Origin: Evansella vedderi | Lineage (GTDB): Bacteria; Bacillota; Bacilli; Bacillales; Salisediminibacteriaceae | DNA length: 64,000 bases | Assembly: GCF_030813435.1 (NCBI RefSeq) | Contig: NZ_JAUSUG010000012.1 | Coordinates: 1 to 64,000 of the forward strand | Direction of reading: 5' to 3' | Shown here: piece after piece, positions 1 to 8,550 of the stretch | Numbering within the stretch: position 1 is the first letter of the stretch | Layout: every line of letters begins with the position of its first letter | Notes under the pieces: generated by a model | Databases searched by the model: none | What the model saw: the letters and a program-made list of their open reading frames with translations, nothing else | What the model was told of the DNA's origin: nothing | Made by a program: the position numbers and the translations under genes

Positions 1-61
<61 letters not shown>

Positions 62-64
62 GAT

Positions 65-95
65 AAAGACATTCTCAGATGAGAGTGTCTTTTTT
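65..95 (+). terminator. rRNA operon terminator
   Basis: A stem of AAAGACATTCTC with GAGAGTGTCTTT (one G-U pair) around a short loop, followed by a T run, right after 5S rRNA. From here to about 342 I see no gene or recognisable site. Confidence 0.85.
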
Positions 96-342
96 ATATA
101 CTGAATTATGTCTGAAATATGAATACCGCGGGTAAATTGCTCGCAACGGCGGGTAAACTCAGGTGTAACTGACTGAAGCCCTAACTATTCGAGCTGCGAA
201 GTGTTACATACTAAATGAAAAAGAGAAATCTTATGTCTGGGTTATGAACACGGCAAGTAAAGGGACTCTCATGGATAGTAAACTCCTTCAAATGGACAGT
301 TAAAAAAAATTCCCCTGAATCAATAAATGGGCATTGTTAGGT

Positions 343-663
343 TTATAGAATCCGAAAAATGAACGGAAATCTATAGTATTCTCCTTCGTATGCTTTTATT
401 GCAGCTATAATAGTTAATAGAAAAGTTCCGACTGCTATAAATAAAAGTAAGAAAACACCAATTATTAGAAGGACAAGAATAGAACTAATAAACCCATATA
501 CAGTTACGGAGATCAAGAAATTTAAATATTCCCTGCCATGATGATCAATGAATGTTGAATCATTTTTCTTAATTAACCAAATAATGAGTGGTCCAAAAAA
601 CACAGTAAAGAAGCTTATAATATAGATTAACATGGCAAGAATACGTTCGTCTTTTTCGGACAT
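343..663 (-). CDS. DUF4870 family membrane protein
   Basis: A 106-residue membrane protein of the DUF4870 type. It opens with a charged segment (SEKDERILAMLIY), has a first hydrophobic helix, and then the typical cytoplasmic patch with K-x-D and DHHGREYLNFL near residues 33-49. Two further hydrophobic segments follow (about 48-90), and the tail ends in a Y-R-F-P-F motif. The ATG is preceded by GGAGGGAG four bases upstream, so the start is firm. It stands alone, divergent from the phosphoesterase gene. The biochemical role of the family is not established. Confidence 0.8.
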   Translation of the reverse strand: MSEKDERILAMLIYIISFFTVFFGPLIIWLIKKNDSTFIDHHGREYLNFLISVTVYGFISSILVLLIIGVFLLLFIAVGTFLLTIIAAIKAYEGEYYRFPFIFRIL

Positions 664-748
664 TTTCTCCCTCCTATCTAAGTATCTTTGAATACTTATA
701 AAAACATTCTATTACGTTCATTCATTTTTTGAAAGGGGAGAACTATTC

Positions 749-1240
749 ATGAAAATTGTGGTTGTCTCTGATACGCATATACCTAAAAGGGCAAAAGAAT
801 TGCCACAGCCACGCTTACGAAAATTGAAAACTACCGATAGGATCATTCATGCAGGTGATTGGCAAACAATAGATGTATTTCATCAATTGTCTGCATTTGC
901 TCCGGTGGATGGTGTTTTTGGGAATGTGGATAGAGAAGATATAAAAAAGATCATGCCAGAGAAAAAAATTATTACCATAAAAGGATGGAAAATTGGCATT
1001 TTTCATGGACATGGGGACCGGAAAACAACCGAGAAAAGGGCCATAGAGGCTCTTTATGGTGAGGTTGATTGTGTTGTTTTCGGCCATTCCCATATACCTT
1101 ACTTAAGATATGTTAAAAAAACATTACTATTTAATCCAGGCTCTCCTACGGATAAAAGGAAAAATCCCTTTTATTCCTTTGGTATATTTACCATATATGA
1201 CACTATTCGTGCGGAACACGTCTTTTCCTCTGAAATTTAG
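749..1240 (+). CDS. YfcE/MJ0936-type metallophosphoesterase
   Basis: A 163-residue calcineurin-like phosphodiesterase of the small YfcE/YsnB type, predicted to be a cytosolic two-metal phosphodiesterase. The metal ligands are all visible: D8 and H10 (SDTH), D37 (HAGDW), N59 (GNVD), H86 (FHGHG), and H113/H115 (GHSH). NPGS follows later, so the active site looks intact and the length is normal for the family. A GGGGAG ribosome site precedes the ATG. The last four bases overlap the end of a convergent mini-gene on the other strand. The physiological substrate cannot be told from sequence. Confidence 0.9.
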   Translation: MKIVVVSDTHIPKRAKELPQPRLRKLKTTDRIIHAGDWQTIDVFHQLSAFAPVDGVFGNVDREDIKKIMPEKKIITIKGWKIGIFHGHGDRKTTEKRAIEALYGEVDCVVFGHSHIPYLRYVKKTLLFNPGSPTDKRKNPFYSFGIFTIYDTIRAEHVFSSEI

Positions 1241-1371
1241 TTGTTTTTTAAGAAACCCCTTTGTCTTGCTAATTCAACCTTTGCTTCGTTATAAGATAAT
1301 CCTGACTGTTTATTTCGTCGTTTTACTTCATCTATATCTGTACCAACAATTGTTTTATTTTCTTTTGCCAA
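1237..1371 (-). CDS. 44-residue protein resembling a gamma-type SASP
   Basis: A short gene starting with TTG at 1371, preceded by AAGGAGG at good spacing. The 44-residue product is hydrophilic and carries GTDIDEVKRRNKQSG, which resembles the repeated T-D-x-x-x-V-(K/R)-x-x-N-x-Q-S signature of gamma-type small acid-soluble spore proteins. The second half (SYNEAKVELARQRGF) is more like an alpha/beta SASP-style helix. It overlaps the phosphoesterase stop in convergent orientation. The family call is an inference from one motif; expression in the forespore would be expected if it is correct. Confidence 0.6.
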   Translation of the reverse strand: MAKENKTIVGTDIDEVKRRNKQSGLSYNEAKVELARQRGFLKNN

Positions 1372-1529
1372 CCAGTTTCCCTCCTTATATGAGCTTGTGG
1401 AACTTATTTTTTACGAAATCGAAAAATATCATTCCATGGAACATTTAACAATTCTAGGTTCCTGTCACAGGTCAACCATCTGCCTGCATATTGTACTTAT
1501 GAATAATAGGAAAGACAGGAGGAATTAAA

Positions 1530-2231
1530 TTGTATCCATATTATCCTTACCCTTATGCTCAACACCATATGCAACTTGGGCACCACCCGTACAGTTATCA
1601 ACCATATCCATTGAACCCTTATATCCAGCATCCAAGTCATTTTGGTTATGATCAACATTATTTCGGAGAACCATTTGATATGCAGCGTCAACAGCAGCCT
1701 GTTAGGGGGCAGGCATCCTGGACGGAAGGCGGTCAGGTTACACAATGTGGTATTCCTTGGTCAGCAAATAGATATATGACGGCTGCTGTAGGAGAAAATA
1801 CCCCATTTCGTTGTGGTCAAACACTGAGAGTGATAAATGTATCGTCCCCAGAAGCAAAAGAGATTACTGTTACCATTGTGGATGTAGTCCCTGGATATCC
1901 ACCAAATAAACTTAATTTGCATAGGCGTGCTTTTGAAGCTTTAGGAGCAGACCCAGACCTTGGTGTCATTAACGTTGAGTTTTTCCCGACAACAGAGGAA
2001 GAAGAGGGAGTGTGGGGGAGATATCTAGTCGGCATCACCCAATCAGCATATCCGGGACACCAAATAACAGATTATAGGTTCGTAGAGAAAAATGAAGTAT
2101 CAGCTGATCAAACAAGGGAAACATATGAATTTAATTTGCAAGGACCACAAGGGGAAATTACCGTTCAAAGTAATGTCCTGTATAACCCAAGAACCAATCG
2201 TGTCATTTCCTTCGATGTAAAAGAAGTATAA
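1530..2231 (+). CDS. DUF3889 protein with a double-psi beta-barrel-like domain
   Basis: A 233-residue protein. Residues 1-50 are a Tyr/Pro/His-rich low-complexity head. Residues 60-140 resemble a double-psi beta-barrel of the RlpA/expansin type, with a small Gly/Cys-rich start (GQASWTEGG, TQCGIPWS) and the catalytic-like VDVVPGYPPNKLNL segment. The C-terminal 70 residues match DUF3889, with PG-x-x-I-T-x-Y near 170 and a YNPRTNRVISFDVKE ending. It starts at TTG with AGGAGG upstream. No signal peptide is visible, although the head resembles spore-surface proteins. A coat or wall function is a guess. Confidence 0.75.
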   Translation: MYPYYPYPYAQHHMQLGHHPYSYQPYPLNPYIQHPSHFGYDQHYFGEPFDMQRQQQPVRGQASWTEGGQVTQCGIPWSANRYMTAAVGENTPFRCGQTLRVINVSSPEAKEITVTIVDVVPGYPPNKLNLHRRAFEALGADPDLGVINVEFFPTTEEEEGVWGRYLVGITQSAYPGHQITDYRFVEKNEVSADQTRETYEFNLQGPQGEITVQSNVLYNPRTNRVISFDVKEV

Positions 2232-2241
2232 AGATTTAAAC

Positions 2242-2275
2242 AAAGATGTGATTTAAATAGGGTCACATCTTTTTT
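2242..2275 (+). terminator. Intrinsic terminator
   Basis: AAAGATGTGA pairs with TCACATCTTT around an 11-base loop and is followed by T's. It ends the DUF3889 transcript. Confidence 0.85.
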
Positions 2276-2325
2276 CATTCTAAGGGAAAACTAGGTTTAT
2301 CTTAATAAAAGGACAGGTGAAAATC

Positions 2326-2484
2326 ATGACGATTGATAAGAATAGTAAATCGAACACACCATTTGAAAACCTTAAAGGAGCGAAAGAAAAAAATATTGAG
2401 AAGGGAGCTAAAAATAGAAAAGAGGAAGGAAAGATCAATTCAGAAAAACTGCGTTATGAATTTGCAGATGAAATTTATGAGTAA
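2326..2484 (+). CDS. Small hydrophilic protein, 52 residues
   Basis: An ATG with GGACAGG upstream opens a 52-codon frame. The product is very rich in Lys, Glu and Asn (NLKGAKEKNIEKGAKNRKEEG) and ends KLRYEFADEIYE. There is no hydrophobic segment. The composition is like small Bacillus spore or general stress proteins, but I do not recognise the family. It sits alone between two terminator-bounded units. Confidence 0.5.
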   Translation: MTIDKNSKSNTPFENLKGAKEKNIEKGAKNRKEEGKINSEKLRYEFADEIYE

Positions 2485-2572
2485 TAAGTAATAGATGGGG
2501 AGTAGTGCAAAAATACTTGTATGTGCACTACTAGCCCTTTTAACTTACATAATTTCGTTTAATTCCACAATT

Positions 2573-2887
2573 CTAGTGTATGAAATCCCCTTCTTGCCCA
2601 TTATAATCTTCAGAAATTACCCTGTTCTCGTTAATATCATTCCAGCCATCAAAATAGTCATAGCACGTCTGCTTTAAACTTTCCAATTTATAAATAAGGC
2701 CATCGATATCATAAGTGTGGATGGTATCCGTTAACGTAACATTTTCTTCCGTTCTGGATTTAATGTTAATTTCCATAGATCCATCCCATTTAATGTTTGC
2801 ATCAAAAGTTCCATCTTCATCTTCAATTTCTAGACCAATAACTTTTTTTTCATCATTTAAATGCTTTGCTTTAATTATCCAGTTCAT
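2573..2887 (-). CDS. Hypothetical acidic protein, about 104 residues
   Basis: A soluble acidic protein beginning MNWIIKAKHLNDEKKVIGLEI. The ATG at 2887 is preferred to the upstream GTG at 2896 because AGGGTGGT lies just ahead of it. The N-terminal half alternates hydrophobic and charged residues as in a small beta-sheet domain (GTFDANIKWDGSMEINIKS). The C-terminal half is helical, with CYDYFDGWND. I do not recognise a named family. It lies downstream of copZ on the same strand with a 32-base gap, so the two may be co-transcribed. Confidence 0.55.
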   Translation of the reverse strand: MNWIIKAKHLNDEKKVIGLEIEDEDGTFDANIKWDGSMEINIKSRTEENVTLTDTIHTYDIDGLIYKLESLKQTCYDYFDGWNDINENRVISEDYNGQEGDFIH

Positions 2888-2919
2888 ATATACCACCCTG
2901 TTCCCTTTAAAACTCCAAA

Positions 2920-3129
2920 CTACTTTTGCGTTTGGTATCCTGCCCGTTGAATTGTATTTTTCAGTTGTTCCACGGATGTGGACTCTTCATCGAATTCTAC
3001 CTTTACAATGGCATTCTCAAAGTCAGCTAATGCCCTTTCTACTCCTGGTAAATTAGCTAATGCTTTTTCTACGGTTTGAACACATCCACCGCATGTCATG
3101 CCTTTAACAGTTAAAGTAACTTCCTTCAT
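2920..3129 (-). CDS. copZ: Copper chaperone CopZ
   Basis: A 69-residue heavy-metal-associated domain. The metal site is GMTCGGC with C13 and C16, and the fold pattern (beta-alpha-beta-beta-alpha-beta) and length match CopZ. Such proteins carry Cu(I) in the cytoplasm to CopA-type ATPases. The usual partners copA and csoR are not adjacent here, so the gene is separated from the efflux pump. The ATG has GGAGGGTG upstream. The TTTATAAA tract about 30 bases ahead may serve as its -10 region; I do not see a convincing CsoR operator. Confidence 0.9.
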   Translation of the reverse strand: MKEVTLTVKGMTCGGCVQTVEKALANLPGVERALADFENAIVKVEFDEESTSVEQLKNTIQRAGYQTQK

Positions 3130-3299
3130 TATTCACCCTCCGAATTTTTATTTATAAATTTTAATTATTGTTTGCAAACTGCTATATATTAATCATGAAT
3201 AATCCTCATTATTTTCCTTTGAAGACATGGGATTTTTTATGTAAAGTTAAATGGGAATTTTTTCTGTGTGAATATTGTTCTGAGTGTCTGTGCAAATTA

Positions 3300-3530
3300 A
3301 ATATTGAAGAGGGAAGGTTACTTCCTTCTTCATTAGAGTCATACAGGATTAGGGTTGTCGTTATAATCACCTTGAGGGGATGGTTAGCTTGGACTTGTAA
3401 CAGGCAACAGAAGCTTCTAGGAAAAAAACGACGTTGTAAGGGAGATGTTTACGGCAGAGTAACATCGATTTTACCCCAGAGAGCCAGTGATGACTCAGGA
3501 AGGGTGGTCTTTTACGGCCACCCTTTTTTT
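3300..3530 (+). ncRNA. Unassigned structured intergenic region ending in a terminator
   Basis: Between copZ and htpG lies a GC-richer stretch unlike the A/T-rich spacers elsewhere. It contains an 11-bp hairpin with a four-base loop (3306-3331), a second hairpin GATGTTTAC...GTAACATC (3442-3465) and a strong terminator at its end (3500-3530). No credible ribosome site or protein frame is evident, although a frame does stay open across it. It does not match T-box, S-box, L-box, cobalamin, ydaO or ykkC consensus as I know them. It may be a small RNA; no clear promoter was found. Confidence 0.4.
3500..3530 (+). terminator. Intrinsic terminator upstream of the htpG promoter
   Basis: AAGGGTGGTC pairs with GGCCACCCTT and is followed by seven T's. 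It ends whatever transcript covers 3300-3500 and insulates the htpG promoter. Confidence 0.8.
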
Positions 3531-3561
3531 ATGTGTGGAAGACTTTCTAGTATCTACATTG

Positions 3562-3591
3562 TTGACATAAGAAAAAGTTTTATGATATAAA
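3562..3591 (+). promoter_or_regulatory. Probable sigma-A promoter of htpG
   Basis: TTGACA at 3562 is followed by A/T-rich -10 candidates (GATATA or TATAAA, 3584-3591) at 16-18 bases. The expected start point falls just ahead of the CIRCE operator. Confidence 0.6.
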
Positions 3592-3602
3592 AAAATAGGA
3601 TG

Positions 3603-3629
3603 TTAGCACTCTTGTAAAACGAGTGCTAA
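3603..3629 (+). promoter_or_regulatory. CIRCE operator (HrcA binding site)
   Basis: An exact TTAGCACTC, nine-base spacer, GAGTGCTAA inverted repeat, which is the perfect CIRCE consensus. It lies between the promoter and the htpG ribosome site. HrcA repression, relieved on heat shock when GroE is titrated, is therefore predicted for htpG. In Bacillus subtilis CIRCE controls the groE and dnaK operons, not htpG. Confidence 0.95.
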
Positions 3630-3659
3630 AAGTGGATTTTTTTGAAAGGAGATGTACTA

Positions 3660-5549
3660 ATGGCAATGAAAACAGAATTTAAAGCAGAATCGAAACGTTT
3701 GTTGGAATTGATGATTAACTCCATTTACACACAAAAGGAGATTTTTTTACGGGAGTTAATTTCCAATGCAAGTGACGCAATAGACAAGATTTATTACAAG
3801 GCTTTGACCGACGATAGCCTTACATTTGAAAAGGATAATTATTACATAAAGGTATCAGCGGATAAAGAGTCTAGAACCTTACGTGTGGCAGACACTGGTA
3901 TCGGAATGACCAAGGAAGAGCTAGAGAATAATCTTGGTGTTATTGCAAAGAGCGGGTCCTTTGCCTTTAAAAATGAAAATGAGTTGAAGGACGGTCACGA
4001 TATTATCGGACAATTCGGTGTTGGTTTCTACTCCGCCTTTATGGTTGCAGACACGGTTACTGTGTTGACAAAGGCCCTGGGCAGCGATACGGCCTACAAA
4101 TGGGAGTCGGAAGGGGCTGACGGCTATACCATTGAGACAGTAGAAAAGGATGAAGTTGGAACGGAAATTATCTTAAAAATTAAAGAAAATACAGAAGATG
4201 AGAATTACGACGAGTTTTTAGAAGATTATCGTCTCCGATCTATCATTAAAAAATACTCTGACTTTATCCGATATCCAATTAAAATGGATGTCAAAGTGAA
4301 TGCTGCTTCTGAAGATGATAAGGAAGCAGTGGATGCTACTGAGGTGCAAACAGTCAACAGCATGGTGCCTATTTGGCGTAAAAACAAGAGTGAGTTAACG
4401 GACGAAGATTATGAAAATTTCTATCAAGAGAAGCATTATGGTTTTGACAAGCCATTAAAGTATATTCATATTAAAGTGGATGGTACATTACGTTACAATG
4501 CTATTCTATATATTCCTGAAAACATGCCATTTGACTACTATTCAAAGGAATATGAAAAGGGACTAGAGCTATATTCCAACGGTGTATTAATTATGAATAA
4601 GTGTGCGGATTTATTACCTGACTACTTTAGTTTTGTAAAAGGGATGGTAGATTCTGAGGACTTGTCGTTGAACATTTCTCGTGAGATGCTCCAGCACGAT
4701 CGTCAGTTAAAGCAAATCGCAAAGAATATTAAGAATAAAATAAAGAGTGAACTAGTGAAGCTAATGAAGGACGACCGGGAAAAATATCAAAAGTTTTACG
4801 AGTCCTTTGGTAGAACGTTGAAGTTTGGCATTCAAAGCGATTTCGGTATGAATAAGGAAGACCTGCAGGACTTATTGATGTTCTACTCTTCTAAAGAGAA
4901 AAAGCTAGTTTCATTAGATGAGTATGTTGCAGGGATGCCAGAGGAGCAAAAATACATTTACTATGCAACTGGGGAATCCTATAAACGTATTGCTAAGCTT
5001 CCTCAAACAGAGTTAGTGGCAGATAAAGGCTATGAAATCCTCTTCTTTACAGAGGATATCGACGAGTTTGCTATCAAAACATTGATGAAATACAAGGATA
5101 AAGAGTTCAAGTCCGTATCCAGTGGTGACTTAGGTATTGAAGAGGATGCTGACGAAAAAGCAAAATCCGAAGAAGAGAGGAGCGAAAATAAAGAGTTATT
5201 TGCTGCAATGAAAGAAGTTCTTGGTGGAAAAGTGACTGATGTTCGTGTTTCGAAGCGTTTGAAGTCCCATCCAGTCTGTTTAACTGCTGAAGGGGAAGTG
5301 TCTATTGAAATGGAGAAAATTCTTCAAGCACAAGGGCTTCCTGAGGGTCAAAATGTAAAAGCAGATAAAGTTCTTGAAGTGAATGTAAATCATGATGTAT
5401 TCGAATCTTTGAAAGCGGCCTTCGAAAAGGATAAAGAGAAGTTGAGTCTGTACACCAACTTACTGTACAACCAAGCGTTGTTAATTGAAGGATTACCAGT
5501 AAGTGATCCAGTTGAATTTACAAATGATATTTGTAAAATAATGAAATAA
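3660..5549 (+). CDS. htpG: Molecular chaperone HtpG (Hsp90 family)
   Basis: A 629-residue bacterial Hsp90, a dimeric ATP-driven chaperone of the cytosol. The GHKL ATP site is intact: [12 protein letters not shown] (about 32-43), DTGIGM (78-83), GVIAKSGS (93-100) and [12 protein letters not shown] (117-128). The middle domain carries the catalytic-loop arginine region ([14 protein letters not shown]), and a normal C-terminal dimerisation region follows. The ATG at 3660 is chosen over an in-frame TTG at 3642 because AAAGGAGAT lies between them. It is transcribed alone under CIRCE and ends at a terminator. Confidence 0.97.
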   Translation: MAMKTEFKAESKRLLELMINSIYTQKEIFLRELISNASDAIDKIYYKALTDDSLTFEKDNYYIKVSADKESRTLRVADTGIGMTKEELENNLGVIAKSGSFAFKNENELKDGHDIIGQFGVGFYSAFMVADTVTVLTKALGSDTAYKWESEGADGYTIETVEKDEVGTEIILKIKENTEDENYDEFLEDYRLRSIIKKYSDFIRYPIKMDVKVNAASEDDKEAVDATEVQTVNSMVPIWRKNKSELTDEDYENFYQEKHYGFDKPLKYIHIKVDGTLRYNAILYIPENMPFDYYSKEYEKGLELYSNGVLIMNKCADLLPDYFSFVKGMVDSEDLSLNISREMLQHDRQLKQIAKNIKNKIKSELVKLMKDDREKYQKFYESFGRTLKFGIQSDFGMNKEDLQDLLMFYSSKEKKLVSLDEYVAGMPEEQKYIYYATGESYKRIAKLPQTELVADKGYEILFFTEDIDEFAIKTLMKYKDKEFKSVSSGDLGIEEDADEKAKSEEERSENKELFAAMKEVLGGKVTDVRVSKRLKSHPVCLTAEGEVSIEMEKILQAQGLPEGQNVKADKVLEVNVNHDVFESLKAAFEKDKEKLSLYTNLLYNQALLIEGLPVSDPVEFTNDICKIMK

Positions 5550-5565
5550 ACTATTTGTTCGTAAA

Positions 5566-5593
5566 AAGTCTCCTCCAGGGAGGCTTTTTTTTG
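5566..5593 (+). terminator. htpG terminator
   Basis: AAGTCTCC pairs with GGAGGCTT (one G-U) and is followed by a run of T's. Confidence 0.85.
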
Positions 5594-5701
5594 CTGATAA
5601 AAGCGTTCACCTTAAATGGGCAACTGGCTAATTTCTGCAAAAGCTTTCACGAAAATAAAACAAACACCATAAAAATGTTAATGTTAACAACTTAACAATA
5701 C

Positions 5702-5715
5702 TGTAAGCGCTATAA
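5702..5715 (+). promoter_or_regulatory. cre-like site upstream of the sortase module
   Basis: TGTAAGCGCTATAA matches the CcpA cre consensus TGWAARCGYTWNCW at 13 of 14 positions. A weaker cre-like sequence lies at about 5637-5650. Both precede the sortase substrate gene, which suggests carbon catabolite control, but this is a short-motif match only. Confidence 0.4.
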
Positions 5716-5748
5716 ATTGAGATTTGATAATCAAGGAGGAATTAGGTA

Positions 5749-6699
5749 GTGAAAAAGATTTTAATGGTGTTTTGTTCTTTTATTTTAATGTTTTCTACAT
5801 TGAGTATATTTACATCAAATGTTTTTGCAGAAAGGGAACGATTAATAGCTTCATATGATGTTTCCAATGGTTTCGAAAAAGAAGTACGGTTAGACTCTTA
5901 TACAACCTTAGATTGGACTTTAGAGAATGGAGACGGCATTTATGAATTAATAATAGACCTTCCCGGAAAACAACTTCCAGCTTCTGGATGGAAAGACTTT
6001 TATGAAGAGAAGGGTTGGGATACAGCACAAACAAATGAATTCCCTCTAGAATTTTCGGACGGATCCACAGGAACTTTGTATGTTGATGTTATTGGTAATT
6101 CAGGTAAAGTAAGGTTCCTCATTGAAGTGAATGAACAAGTTTCCGAGAACGAATCACAAGATGAATCTGAACAAGTTTATGAGAGCGACTCAAAAGATGA
6201 ATCTGAACAAGATCCAATAGATTCAGAAAAAGATAAGGACATAGAAAAGGAAAAGAAAACAGATCGGGATAAAGATGTTTCTGAAAAGGAATCCTATGAA
6301 GATAAAATTTGCGAAAAAGACATTAATTTGATTTTGGTTGAAAATGATAGTGAAAATAGTCAGAAAAACTTAGATGTACAAATGGAAGCTTCTAAATCAG
6401 GTACGTGGTACATCTGGATCAATCAAGCAGATGAGCCGATTATAACTGAGGAAAATACAGTTACTTTTGAAGGACTATCGCCTGGTACACATCATATTAA
6501 AGTAGAGTTAAGGGATGACACTGGTAATATTGTTTGTGAATACGAGGAAATTTTTACCGTATCCACTGTTGATGGTGGTATCTTACCGGAAACGGCAACA
6601 CATTGGCCTAATTTATTACTCTCTGCGCTACTTTTAATGGGCTTAGGGATCTTTGTCAGAACAATAATCGCTCCTTCCCATTTGAATAGGTATGAATAA
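5749..6699 (+). CDS. LPXTG-anchored surface protein (LPETA)
   Basis: A 316-residue secreted protein, starting at GTG behind AAGGAGG. A signal peptide spans residues 1-27 with cleavage likely after SNVFA. Residues 28-130 form a beta-rich domain. A linker dominated by Glu, Lys, Asp and Ser follows (about 131-195), then a compact immunoglobulin-like segment (TWYIWINQADEP to EEIFTVST). The sorting signal is LPETA at about 279-283, a hydrophobic segment and a short, weakly basic tail. The gene overlaps the sortase gene by eight bases, so this is its dedicated substrate. The binding partner of the extracellular domains is unknown. Confidence 0.85.
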   Translation: MKKILMVFCSFILMFSTLSIFTSNVFAERERLIASYDVSNGFEKEVRLDSYTTLDWTLENGDGIYELIIDLPGKQLPASGWKDFYEEKGWDTAQTNEFPLEFSDGSTGTLYVDVIGNSGKVRFLIEVNEQVSENESQDESEQVYESDSKDESEQDPIDSEKDKDIEKEKKTDRDKDVSEKESYEDKICEKDINLILVENDSENSQKNLDVQMEASKSGTWYIWINQADEPIITEENTVTFEGLSPGTHHIKVELRDDTGNIVCEYEEIFTVSTVDGGILPETATHWPNLLLSALLLMGLGIFVRTIIAPSHLNRYE

Positions 6700-7357
6700 A
6701 TGGAGTAATTTAATTAGAAAAATAGCAACAGGAATTACTGTTTTAGGATCTATACTATTTATTTATGCCATATTTAACTATGCACCTATTTTTTTCGTAA
6801 ATAACGAAACATATGAATATGTCTCAAATGACTTTCTTGAACGGGAAACGATAAGGGCAGCTGAAAATATAGTGGAAACAGATTTAAACATTAGTGAAAC
6901 CAATAACATTAATTTAGAGGATGTTTTACTATATCCGAAAAGGCCTGAAATTGGTGAAGAAATTGGCATTCTTGATATTCCAGTTATAAATGCTAAACTA
7001 CCAATTTTTCACGGGACGGATGAAGATGAACTCGACAGGGGAGTAGGACACTATCGTGGTAGTGTTTTACCTGGAGAACCTGATCATTCCATCTTATCAG
7101 GCCATCGCGATACGGTGTTTCGGGAATTGAAGGATGTCAATATAAATGATGAATTAATAGTAACTACTACAGCAGGACAATTTACGTATGTAGTTGTTGA
7201 CATATATATCGTTGATGCTGAAGACACAAGTGTAATAAGACCTACCGGAAAACCAACATTAAGTTTAACTACATGCTATCCGTTCACTTTTATTGGAAAT
7301 GCACCTGAACGTTATATTTTAGAGGCCGATTTAGTAGATTTTCAGTTAAATCAATAA
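6692..7357 (+). CDS. srtD: Class D sortase
   Basis: A 221-residue membrane-anchored transpeptidase. A hydrophobic segment at about 11-33 anchors it with the catalytic domain outside. The catalytic triad is visible: H138 in SGHRDTVFR, C195 in TTCYPF, and R207 in APERY. The domain begins with IGILDIPVINAKLPIFHGT, and the length fits class D. It is translationally coupled to the LPETA protein upstream, which it presumably attaches to peptidoglycan. No other LPXTG protein is in the window. Confidence 0.9.
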   Translation: MNKWSNLIRKIATGITVLGSILFIYAIFNYAPIFFVNNETYEYVSNDFLERETIRAAENIVETDLNISETNNINLEDVLLYPKRPEIGEEIGILDIPVINAKLPIFHGTDEDELDRGVGHYRGSVLPGEPDHSILSGHRDTVFRELKDVNINDELIVTTTAGQFTYVVVDIYIVDAEDTSVIRPTGKPTLSLTTCYPFTFIGNAPERYILEADLVDFQLNQ

Positions 7358-7380
7358 ACTGTTTAACGTTGGATTGTATT

Positions 7381-7412
7381 ATCCCCTCAATTATACTAGA
7401 GGGGATTTTTTT
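7381..7412 (+). terminator. Sortase operon terminator
   Basis: ATCCCCTC pairs with GAGGGGAT around a 10-base loop, followed by seven T's. Confidence 0.9.
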
Positions 7413-7539
7413 GTTAGAAAGAATATAAAAGTTTAAAATGTGGCAATTTTGTTAACGAGAACGATTGTTCTTGTAGGGCATTCTTAGATAGATTAAGATG
7501 ATATTGGATGTTTAAGAAAATTTAGAAAGGAAGTAGATT

Positions 7540-8458
7540 ATGGAATATAAATCTCGTAAAGAATCTAAAGAGTTACTTACTCTGAGAATTTTAAACAGTC
7601 GTTTAAAATTACCAGAAGAAAGTGAGAAATATTATTGGAGTTTAGGAAAAGGATTCGCTGGAGAAAAATTGTTAGACGTTCACGTTTCCGAGAAGTTAAC
7701 TGTGGATTCAATCATCATAAATGATTTGTTGATAGAGCATTCAAACATGAAACACAAATAGACTCTCTTATGGTTTTTCAAAAAGAATTAATGCCTTTGA
7801 AGTAAAAAATTTTGAAGGGGATTTTTATATTAATGAGAGGGAAAACAAATGGTATTGTAAGCCGGAAATACGAGTCAAAAGCCCCATCATTCAAATCCAA
7901 CGTAGCGAACAGATACTTCAACCGTTCCTCCAGAAACTGGGGTGTAATTTACCAATCACCTATTATGTCATCTTTGTCAATTCTGAATTCGCCTTGTTTC
8001 AAGCAAACAAAGATCTTCCAATTATCTTACCAAATCAAAGTAATCGCTTTTTTAAAACGTTGAATACACAACCCACAAACCTCAGTCAAAACCACATAAA
8101 GCTCGCCGATCGAATACTTTCCCAACACAAATCAGAATCTTCCTACTCTAAAATATCTAGTTTTAAAAATAACGAATTGAAAAAAGGAATCTGTTGTGAG
8201 AGATGCAGGTCTTTTATGTTTTCTCACGGGCGCACTACTTTAATTTGTCTCTCATGTGGAGTTATAGAGAAAGTAGATTCTGCCGTAATGAGAAGTGTAG
8301 GGGAATATATACTCTTGTTTCCAGAGCGAAAGATAACTACAAATGATATATGTGAATGGTGTGGGATGGAAGGGGGGAAGAAGACAATCTTAAGGATTCT
8401 ACATACTCATTTTAGACTAGTTACTAAAGGTAGAGCGGCATATTATGTTAAAAAATAA
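7540..8458 (+). pseudogene. Frameshifted NERD-domain protein with zinc ribbon
   Basis: The intact start (good ribosome site, ATG) encodes the N-terminal part of a Bacillus NERD (nuclease-related) protein: EEIL-like helix, YYWSLGKGFAGEKLLD and SIIINDLLIEHSN. The frame ends at a TAG at 7759. The conserved QIDSLMVFQKEL then appears in a second frame (about 7755-7793), and FEVKNFEGDF onward in a third (from about 7796). The third frame runs to 8458 through NSEFALFQANKDLPIILPNQ and a Cys4 zinc ribbon (CCERC...CLSCG). Two single-base losses explain this. It is either a decayed gene or carries two sequencing errors; flanking parts are well preserved, so the damage is recent. Confidence 0.8.
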
Positions 8459-8550
8459 GTGGGAAATTAATACAAATTTCACTAAAAACTTATCTTGGTT
8501 TGAATGTTACCCTATTTTTGCGTAGTCTTTATTCGGAACATTTCACTTTT

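Noticed and set aside
1110-1448. Open frame of 112 codons downstream of the phosphoesterase
   Set aside because: It overlaps the phosphoesterase gene and is antisense to the 44-codon gene, which has the better ribosome site.
3300-3530. Possible T-box leader because of AGAGAGCC and AGGGTGGT
   Set aside because: The invariant T-box sequence AGGGTGGNACCGCG is not present and no tRNA- or amino-acid-related gene follows.
3168-3590. A 140-codon open frame between copZ and htpG
   Set aside because: No ribosome site, no recognisable protein, and it runs straight through hairpins, a terminator and the htpG promoter.
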